The notes below the pieces were generated by a model. The model saw nothing but the letters and a program-made list of their open reading frames with translations. It was not told the origin of the DNA and did no database searches. This document shows positions 1 to 5,127 of a stretch of DNA of 5,885 nucleotides, one piece after another. This DNA comes from Acidobacteriota bacterium. Lineage in GTDB: Bacteria; Acidobacteriota; Vicinamibacteria; Vicinamibacterales; Vicinamibacteraceae. Within the stretch, counting starts at the first letter, position 1, and every line of letters begins with the position of its first letter. The position numbers and the translations under genes are program-made. Location: the NCBI GenBank assembly GCA_013695405.1, contig JACDAO010000541.1, positions 1-5,885 on the forward strand, in the 5' to 3' direction.

Positions 1-1284
1 ACTGGCGGGCGTGGCGAACTGCGTGAATCGCTTGTCCTTGTCCACACGTGCGTCGTAACGCACGTGTGCGCGGGCGAAGCCGACCGGGCTGTCTTCGCCG
101 AAGCTCTCGTCCTGTGCCGAGAAGAACGCGGTTTGGTAGCCGTTGCCGTTGAAATCATCGATGAGAGAGCTGGCGTGGCCCGAGCCGAGAATCTTTCCGG
201 TAAATGCGTGGTAGCGGGATTGCACGGTGAAGCCGTTGTGCGAGTACGCATGGCTGGCTTCGAGCCCCTCGTGCCGCAGGCGATCGAGCGTCGGGGTCAC
301 CGACTTGCCGTTCAGCATCGCGCCCACCGCGTCTGCCCGGAACGACTCGAGAATCACGAACACGACATCCGGTCGCGACGTGAAGATGACGGGCGGGTAC
401 TCGGGGTCGCGATAGGGTGGCGCCGGCGGCAGGTCGCCGCCAATGCCGTTCTCGTCGATGCCGTTGCCCGGAATATCGAGGGCATACGGATGGATGGCAG
501 GGTCAAAGGGATTCGGATCGGCGGGAATCGAGAGCAACCCGTACCCGTCACGGTCCACGTCGGTGAGCCACTGGGTGATCGACCCGAGCACGCGCCCCGT
601 CGGCTTGTACCGGAATCCCCGGTCGATAGCGGGGTCACCCAGCCGCAGCCCGGCCCCCAGCACGAGCGCAGCGGCGAGGGCGAGGACCAGGGCGCGGAAC
701 GTCCGGCGGCGGGCACCCGGATCCTGCCGCATCTGAGTGGGGAACCAGCGATCGAGCACCACCCCGGCGCCGACGACGCACAGCGCGCCCACGGTCAAGA
801 CGCCAAACCAGTGCAACGCCGGATCGACGCCGAAATGGAGGATTTCCCGGATGTCGCCATCCAGCAGGCCGACGAGCACTTCCAGATTGACCAGATCGCC
901 GAAATACCGTTGCAGTTCGTATACGGCAATATCGGCGGTTGCCAGCAGCGCCAGTGCCAGAGACGCGGCCAGGAAGATGCGGGCGGCGGCATGGAGCCAC
1001 AGATAGCGACTGACCCACAACGACGCGGCAATCACGGGTGCCAGCACGGCCACGTCGGTCAGCAGGCTCAGGGCCGCGAAGCTGACGCGACTCCAGCCCC
1101 GAACCTGATACTCCGCGAGATACCCACCGCTGAACAGGCCCAACTTGCGGTCCAGCAGATAGGTGTCGACAACGGTCGCGAGCACCGCGCAGCCGAATGC
1201 CACGGCAAACACCTCGGCCCGCCAGGTGGCGGGTTGCCGCAGCAGTGGTCCCCGGAGCGGGGGCGTGGAGGTCGGCCGGTTCAT
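1..1284 (-). CDS. Membrane-anchored sulfatase/alkaline-phosphatase-superfamily enzyme, phosphotransferase-like (3' end outside window)
   Basis: The first 428 residues are visible; the frame is open to base 1 with no stop. Five hydrophobic helices (about 24-44, 67-91, 99-122, 156-178, 196-213) precede an extracytoplasmic region, the architecture of LTA synthases and phosphoethanolamine transferases. Residues 242-284 hold an Asp/Gly-rich MopE-like motif (DVDRDGYG ... GNGIDENG). The catalytic domain opens at about 305 with PDVVFVILESFRADAVG: Glu313 sits where the family has a metal ligand. TPTLDRLRHEGLEASHAYSH follows, typical of sulfatases. At 351-357 the sequence is GFTVQSR: Thr353 replaces the formylglycine Cys of the sulfatase CxPSR motif while Ser-Arg is kept. 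A Thr nucleophile is typical of phospho-group transferases, so transfer of a phosphoglycerol- or phosphoethanolamine-like group is more likely than sulfate ester hydrolysis. The later metal-binding Asp/His residues lie outside the window. Superfamily assignment is secure; substrate is unknown. Confidence 0.82.
   Translation of the reverse strand, partial: MNRPTSTPPLRGPLLRQPATWRAEVFAVAFGCAVLATVVDTYLLDRKLGLFSGGYLAEYQVRGWSRVSFAALSLLTDVAVLAPVIAASLWVSRYLWLHAAARIFLAASLALALLATADIAVYELQRYFGDLVNLEVLVGLLDGDIREILHFGVDPALHWFGVLTVGALCVVGAGVVLDRWFPTQMRQDPGARRRTFRALVLALAAALVLGAGLRLGDPAIDRGFRYKPTGRVLGSITQWLTDVDRDGYGLLSIPADPNPFDPAIHPYALDIPGNGIDENGIGGDLPPAPPYRDPEYPPVIFTSRPDVVFVILESFRADAVGAMLNGKSVTPTLDRLRHEGLEASHAYSHNGFTVQSRYHAFTGKILGSGHASSLIDDFNGNGYQTAFFSAQDESFGEDSPVGFARAHVRYDARVDKDKRFTQFATPAS
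43..68. repeat. Perfect 10-base inverted repeat with a 6-base loop, inside the sulfatase gene
   Basis: CACACGTGCG at 43-52 is the exact reverse complement of CGCACGTGTG at 59-68, separated by TCGTAA. It is coding (residues around HVRYDARV of the enzyme) and no T-run follows on either strand, so it is not a terminator. It could form a stable mRNA hairpin or be a chance product of high GC. Confidence 0.5.
433..561 (-). other. MopE-like Asp-rich putative metal-binding motif within the sulfatase-family protein
   Basis: Residues 242-284 of the enzyme read DVDRDGYG, then a short spacer, DPNPFDPAIHPYALDIPGNG and IDENGIGGD. This follows the order of MopE-type putative metal-binding motifs (DxDGDG...DCDD.NP.I.PGA.D.PGNGIDENC.G.D). 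The acidic DxDxDG loop is like those of EF-hand, dockerin and thrombospondin type 3 calcium loops. The two Cys normally found (DCDD and DENC) are absent here: ADPN and DENG replace them. It lies just outside the membrane, between helix 5 and the catalytic domain. Calcium binding is an inference. Confidence 0.6.
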
Positions 1285-1286
1285 CA
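1282..1286 (-). promoter_or_regulatory. TGATG stop/start overlap coupling the EpsI-like and sulfatase genes
   Basis: The minus strand reads TGATG: the EpsI stop TGA (1286-1284) shares its A with the ATG of the sulfatase gene (1284-1282). The preceding twenty bases (GCCATCGCCGTCC region) contain no convincing Shine-Dalgarno sequence. Translation of the downstream gene is therefore likely to depend on ribosomes finishing EpsI. This is a strong sign that the two products are made together. Confidence 0.65.
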
Positions 1287-1913
1287 GGACGGCGATGGCG
1301 GCTTGCCGGCGAGTCCGCGGACTGCCGCGCGGAGCAGGTCCGCGACGTCTCTGCTGGGCTGCCCCTGGTCGGTGAGCACGGTGCCCGACGCCAGGACGAG
1401 AGTCAACGGGCGACGCCCCGTCCACAGGGTGCTCAGAGCGGATGACAACTGCAGCACGTAGGGGTTGGCCACCCACCGGCTCTCGTACACCAGTGCATAG
1501 ACGGCAGACTCCCCGCGTGCCTCGGCGGCAGGCAGCACGTACACTGGCTCGCCCGCGCCACCGGGCAGGGTGGCGTGGTGGAGCGGCTGAAAACTCCGCC
1601 CCCTCAGGACGCCCAGTTCCGGGTGGTGATACAGCTTCTTCATGTCGAAGCCACGGGCGACGAAGAGCGTGATCGCCCCGCCAGGGGACTCGTAGGCGCG
1701 TTCCGCCCACGAATCGGCGCCGTAGGCATTCCGGACCCACGCCGCCTGCCGCACCCGCGGAGCGCCTGGAATGCCGGCCACCGTTGACGGGAGCGCCGCG
1801 TCCGTGATGCCGGGGGCATCCGCCTGGAAGGTGAAGTAGCCGTGCCTGACCGTTGGCACCGCGGCCAGCAGCAGGCCGATGATCAACGGCAGGAGGAATC
1901 GCGCACTGATCAT
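1284..1913 (-). CDS. EpsI-like exosortase-associated protein
   Basis: The product has 209 residues from ATG 1913 to TGA 1286-1284. One N-terminal hydrophobic segment (FLLPLIIGLLLAAVP, residues 6-20) acts as a membrane anchor or uncleaved signal; the rest is predicted extracytoplasmic. EpsI-family proteins sit next to, or are fused to the C-terminus of, exosortases and are thought to assist sorting or the associated exopolysaccharide pathway; their biochemistry is unknown. Support comes from position (two bases after the exosortase), size, topology and the general layout of an anchor followed by a compact domain with aromatic-rich strands. A striking local motif is GFDMKKLYHHPEL at residues 88-100. 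The same frame stays open another 226 codons upstream into the exosortase, but that part is a shadow without membrane-protein or EpsI features. The assignment to EpsI rests on context more than on motifs, so it could be a divergent exosortase-associated family. Confidence 0.68.
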   Translation of the reverse strand: MISARFLLPLIIGLLLAAVPTVRHGYFTFQADAPGITDAALPSTVAGIPGAPRVRQAAWVRNAYGADSWAERAYESPGGAITLFVARGFDMKKLYHHPELGVLRGRSFQPLHHATLPGGAGEPVYVLPAAEARGESAVYALVYESRWVANPYVLQLSSALSTLWTGRRPLTLVLASGTVLTDQGQPSRDVADLLRAAVRGLAGKPPSPS

Positions 1914-1915
1914 GC

Positions 1916-2818
1916 TCACGCCTCGATCGGCCGTGCCGGGCCGCCGAGCCAGAAGATCACCGGCAGCGCGATCAGGAACGTGACGATGCCCGAAAGCTCG
2001 TGCAGCGAGGTGGCGAGTACATCGGTCCCCTGCCAGTACACCAGCACCACGAGCAACGCGACGCGCACGACATTGACCGCAATCGCGATCGGCGCGAACA
2101 GCAGGGCGACGAGCAGCCGGCGCGCTGGCGACGCGCTGATGTACATCGTGAGGAGCGCCACCGCCCCGGCGGCGTACAGGGTCGAGAAGCCGCTGCAGGC
2201 ATCGGCCACCAGCAGACTCGCGTTCGACAACTGCAGGGTGGTGCCGACCTTGTACACAGGGATGCCCAGCAACGGCACCAGATACGCGCACGCCTCCGCG
2301 GCGATATGCCGCAGCACGAGGTGTAAACGCTCGGTCAGCGCCAGCGGGATTGGCAGCATCAGCGCCGTGAATGCCAGGGGGAAGGCAATCCGGCGCGTCC
2401 GGCTCGCCCCCAGCAGCAGCAACGACAGCCCCGGCAACAACACGACGAAGGACACGGCCGAGAGCAGCTGGGTGTGCATGCCCAGGTCGAGCACGTGCAG
2501 GAGCAGCGCCGGCACCACGAACAACCAGCCCCAGGCGCTTGACGCCGGTCCGGCACGCCACGTCGGCCTGAGCTCCTGCCACATCAACCACAGCGCGACC
2601 GGCAACACGAGGGCGCCGTGCGCGTTGTGCCAGACGCTGATCGTCCAGCGCTCGACGAGCCAGGCAAGCGTCGGCTGGTAAACCAGTACCAGCAGTGCGG
2701 CGGCTGCGGCAGCCATCCCTGCGGTCGCCGGGCGATCGGCCACCACCGTGTCGCGCAGGACGGGTCCGGTCGCGACGTGCAACGATGCAATAGCGGACGA
2801 GGACAGTGGCTGCTTCAC
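1916..2818 (-). CDS. Exosortase (exosortase/archaeosortase family membrane transpeptidase)
   Basis: A 300-residue polytopic inner-membrane protein starting at GTG 2818. The three residues expected for exosortase catalysis are present in order and in typical contexts: Cys208 in VADACSGFSTLYA, Arg252 in NVVRVALLV and His273 in SLHELSGIVTF (codons at 2197-2195, 2065-2063 and 2002-2000). The early segment HNAHGALVLPVALWLMW matches the conserved 'SHG...P..ALWL' region of the family. About eight hydrophobic segments are visible, starting near residue 36. Exosortases are thought to cleave C-terminal PEP-CTERM-type signals and transfer the protein to a still poorly defined acceptor at the cell surface. 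The length fits a stand-alone exosortase; the XrtA/EpsH type carries a fused EpsI domain, whereas here EpsI is a separate gene two bases downstream. I cannot assign the Xrt subtype. The N-terminal 35 residues are poorly conserved and an internal ATG (residue 35) is an alternative start, less likely given the ribosome binding site. Confidence 0.93.
   Translation of the reverse strand: MKQPLSSSAIASLHVATGPVLRDTVVADRPATAGMAAAAAALLVLVYQPTLAWLVERWTISVWHNAHGALVLPVALWLMWQELRPTWRAGPASSAWGWLFVVPALLLHVLDLGMHTQLLSAVSFVVLLPGLSLLLLGASRTRRIAFPLAFTALMLPIPLALTERLHLVLRHIAAEACAYLVPLLGIPVYKVGTTLQLSNASLLVADACSGFSTLYAAGAVALLTMYISASPARRLLVALLFAPIAIAVNVVRVALLVVLVYWQGTDVLATSLHELSGIVTFLIALPVIFWLGGPARPIEA
1921..1924 (-). 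promoter_or_regulatory. Ribosome binding site of the EpsI-like gene, inside the end of the exosortase gene
   Basis: GAGG lies within the last exosortase codons, seven bases before ATG 1913. The junction reads GAGGCGTGAGCATG, so the exosortase stop (TGA 1918-1916) falls between the site and the start. This favours translational coupling of the two products and fixes the EpsI start at 1913, not at any of the upstream in-frame codons. Confidence 0.6.
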
Positions 2819-2827
2819 GCGTGCACG

Positions 2828-2832
2828 CTCCT
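2828..2832 (-). promoter_or_regulatory. Ribosome binding site for the exosortase gene
   Basis: The 31-base gap between the lipoprotein stop and the exosortase start (2849-2819) contains AGGAG on the minus strand, nine bases before GTG 2818. This supports the GTG as the true start. A nearby GTG at 2826-2824 is in another frame and stops after three codons. The gap shows no terminator-like hairpin with a T-run, so it is most simply read as intra-operon spacing. Confidence 0.65.
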
Positions 2833-2849
2833 GTGGCTGGAATGGGAAC

Positions 2850-5117
2850 TCAGCTGGCCTGGGTCAGCAACTTGCGGGCGTCCCCGGCCTCGGGGAAGTC
2901 GGCCTTCAGTTTGATCGCGGTTTCCAGCGATGCCTTCGCCTTGTCCTTGCTGCCACTGAGCAGGTACGCCTGGCCCAGCCTGTAATGGTACGTCGGGTTG
3001 TTCGGGTCCTTCTCCACGGCTTTCAGCATGGGCGGGACGGCAAGCGTGGGGATGTTCTTCTTGAGGTAGATGAAGGCGAGGGTGTCGTTCACTTCGGCCT
3101 GCTGTGGCAACACCTGGATCGCGGCCTGAGCGAGCTGGAGCGCCTGATCCAGGTTGCCGCCCCCGACGGCATACATCCACGCGAGGTTGTTCGACGCGAC
3201 GGCCGCTTTCGGATCGATCTCGACGGTGCGCCGGTACTGCTCCATCGCCGCATCGGTCTTGCCCTGTTGCTGGAGGATCATGCCAATCAGCGTCTGCGCG
3301 CCGACGGACTTGGGCTCCCGCTTCGCCAGGGCCTCGAATTCCGTCTTGGCCTGGTCCAGCTTGCCGGAGGAGAGATAGACCTGCCCCAGCATGCCGTATG
3401 CCTCCATCGCCGCCGGATCGATCTCGATGGCTTTCTTGAGTGCCGATTCCGCGGCGGGGAGGTCGCGGCGTCCGACCGCGACCCGCGCCATTTCCACCCG
3501 GTATCGCGCGTCTTTGGGGAATTTCCCGGTCAGTCCAGTGACGCGCTCCCACGCGAGGTCGGGCTTGCGCTCGGCCAGATCGAGGCGTACCAGCCCTTGC
3601 TGCGCCTCGTACGCCTGGGGATTGAGCTGCACCGCGGCTTCCCACGCGGCACGAGCCTTCGGCCACTCCCGCCGCAGCGCGTGGTAGGTGCCCAGTTGTG
3701 CCTGGACCGGCCATGCCTTCGGGAATTGCTTCTCGAGCGACGCCATGGCCACGCCGGCTTCCTGGAACTCGCCCTGGGCCATCCGGGTCCGTGCCCGCAC
3801 CAGCTGCGCCATGGCGTTGCCCGGCGCATTCCGCAGAGCGTCTTCGGCCATGGCGGCACTCTGTTTGACCTGGCCCTTGCTCAAGTAGAGGTTCGCCAGT
3901 TGCAACTGGGCCGCCGACGCGCGTGGGTTGAGGCGGAGGACTTCAGAGAACGCGGCAATGGCGGCGTCCCCCTCGCGTTGGCCCGCATGCGCGGTCCCGA
4001 GCGAAAACTGCGCAGCGACGTTGTTCGGCTCGGCGGCCACGGCCTGCTTGAATACGTCCAGCGCCTGGCTGGCCTTGCCGTCGGCCGAGAGCATCCGCCC
4101 CTTCAGCACCAGCGTGTCGGCGTCCTTGGGGTTCTTGGCGAGCACCTCGTCGGCCTGCTTGTAGGCGTCGACCTTCCGGCCTTCGGCAAAGGCCAGCGCT
4201 GCCAGTCGTCGCGTGGCCGGAGCGTACGCCCCCTGGATCGACGCTGCAGAAAGGAGCGTCTTCCTGCCTTCCTCCGTTCGATTCAACCGGAGATAGTACT
4301 CGGCCAGCGCCAGCTTGCTGTCGACATCTCCCTCGCGCGCGGCCAGCGCCTTGAAGTATGGCTCTGCCTTCTCCGGATTCGGGCCGGTGACGTGAAACGT
4401 CGCAGCCAGACGGTTGGCGAGCACGTTCTTGGGATCGAGCCCCAGTGCTCGCTCCAACTCGAGCACCGCCTCGTCGCGGCGGTTCACCGACCACAGGTAA
4501 TTGCCCAGCCCGAGATGGGCCTGCACCGACGTGGGGCCCACTTCCACAGCCTTGCGGAACGCCGCTTCTGCAGCGGCCTGGTCGCCCTTGGCCAACTGCA
4601 CCATCCCCAGACTCGAGTAGCCGCGGTCACTCGTGGGCGCCAGTTCGATGGCCTCCTGGATCTCCTTCAACGCGCCGTCGAGGTCCTTCAGGCCCGCGGA
4701 GGCATTGCCGAGCAGGAGCTGGGCATCGACCTTCTTGCCGTCGATCGCCAGGGCTCGGTCCGCGCGGACCTTGGCGTCCTCGTGGCGGCCCGCCATCAGC
4801 AGCAATGTGCCGGCCTTCACCTGGAGGTCGACATCCTGCGGGAGAAGATCCGCGGCCCGGACGTACTCGCGGAACGCCTGCGGCATCTCACCGAGCTGCT
4901 CGTGCGTCTGCGCGAGCTTGAGGCGCGCGGTACCGTTGACTGCGTCCTTCTGGACGGCGTTGCGGTACTCGATGAGCGCCTCACGATGCTTGCCGGCCTT
5001 GACAAAGGCGTCTCCGCTGGACAGGTAGTCGGCCGCGTCTTTCGAGCAGCCGGAGACGAGCACGCAGGCCAGTACCGCAGCCCAGCCGATGTTCCAGTTG
5101 ATGCGCTTGGTTCCCAT
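2850..5117 (-). CDS. TPR-repeat outer-membrane-type lipoprotein, PrsT-like (PEP-CTERM system)
   Basis: The product has 755 residues from the ATG at 5117; a GTG at 5123 is rejected because it lies within the ribosome binding site. The N-terminus is a lipoprotein signal: basic residues (KR), a hydrophobic stretch (WAAVLACVL) and the lipobox LVSGC with the lipidated Cys at residue 24. Ser follows the Cys rather than Asp, which by the E. coli Lol rule suggests the outer membrane. Nearly all the rest (about 27-750) is tandem TPR-type repeats, probably around twenty. Examples are GDAFVKAGKHREALIEYRNA near the start and NNLAWMYAVGGG near residue 643. The architecture and the exosortase neighbour match the PrsT/TIGR02917 lipoprotein, although as I recall that family is longer (about 900 residues). 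The regulators PrsK/PrsR often found with it are not in this window. Likely role: periplasm-facing scaffold or assembly factor for sorted proteins or exopolysaccharide. TPR lipoprotein is near certain; PrsT orthology is moderate. Confidence 0.85.
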   Translation of the reverse strand: MGTKRINWNIGWAAVLACVLVSGCSKDAADYLSSGDAFVKAGKHREALIEYRNAVQKDAVNGTARLKLAQTHEQLGEMPQAFREYVRAADLLPQDVDLQVKAGTLLLMAGRHEDAKVRADRALAIDGKKVDAQLLLGNASAGLKDLDGALKEIQEAIELAPTSDRGYSSLGMVQLAKGDQAAAEAAFRKAVEVGPTSVQAHLGLGNYLWSVNRRDEAVLELERALGLDPKNVLANRLAATFHVTGPNPEKAEPYFKALAAREGDVDSKLALAEYYLRLNRTEEGRKTLLSAASIQGAYAPATRRLAALAFAEGRKVDAYKQADEVLAKNPKDADTLVLKGRMLSADGKASQALDVFKQAVAAEPNNVAAQFSLGTAHAGQREGDAAIAAFSEVLRLNPRASAAQLQLANLYLSKGQVKQSAAMAEDALRNAPGNAMAQLVRARTRMAQGEFQEAGVAMASLEKQFPKAWPVQAQLGTYHALRREWPKARAAWEAAVQLNPQAYEAQQGLVRLDLAERKPDLAWERVTGLTGKFPKDARYRVEMARVAVGRRDLPAAESALKKAIEIDPAAMEAYGMLGQVYLSSGKLDQAKTEFEALAKREPKSVGAQTLIGMILQQQGKTDAAMEQYRRTVEIDPKAAVASNNLAWMYAVGGGNLDQALQLAQAAIQVLPQQAEVNDTLAFIYLKKNIPTLAVPPMLKAVEKDPNNPTYHYRLGQAYLLSGSKDKAKASLETAIKLKADFPEAGDARKLLTQAS

Positions 5118-5119
5118 TG

Positions 5120-5126
5120 TCACCTC
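5120..5126 (-). promoter_or_regulatory. Ribosome binding site that decides the start of the TPR lipoprotein gene
   Basis: On the minus strand the junction reads TGATGAGGTGACAATG. GAGGTGA is a near-ideal Shine-Dalgarno sequence, five bases from GAGG to the ATG at 5117. A GTG at 5123-5121 is in frame two codons earlier but falls inside the Shine-Dalgarno sequence itself, so ATG 5117 is preferred. The site sits directly after the stop of the upstream gene. Confidence 0.75.
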
Positions 5127-5127
5127 A

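Noticed and set aside
354..1031. Minus-strand open frames at 354-716, 635-1018 and 795-1031
   Set aside because: They are out of frame with the continuous 428-codon sulfatase-family frame, which covers all of these bases and encodes recognisable domains.
64..1461. 465-codon open frame on the plus strand
   Set aside because: Antisense to the sulfatase and EpsI genes; composition is Arg/Gln/Gly-rich with no recognisable motif. The opposite strand carries membrane helices and a sulfatase signature through the same bases.
1914..2591. 226-codon upstream extension of the EpsI-like frame
   Set aside because: It overlaps the exosortase in another frame and has an Arg/Ala/Gly-rich composition. The ATG at 1913 has a GAGG seven bases upstream and is followed at once by a membrane anchor.
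1842..2681. 279-codon open frame on the plus strand
   Set aside because: Antisense to the exosortase, whose catalytic residues are clear on the other strand; the product is Ser/Thr/Arg-rich without features.
2690..2716. GC-rich triplet-like run (gcggcggctgcggcagcc)
   Set aside because: It simply encodes the Ala-rich start of the first exosortase membrane helix; no true microsatellite.
2819..2849. Possible promoter or terminator in the 31-base gap
   Set aside because: No hairpin with T-run and no -35/-10 pair can be seen; the gap contains a ribosome binding site and fits operon spacing.
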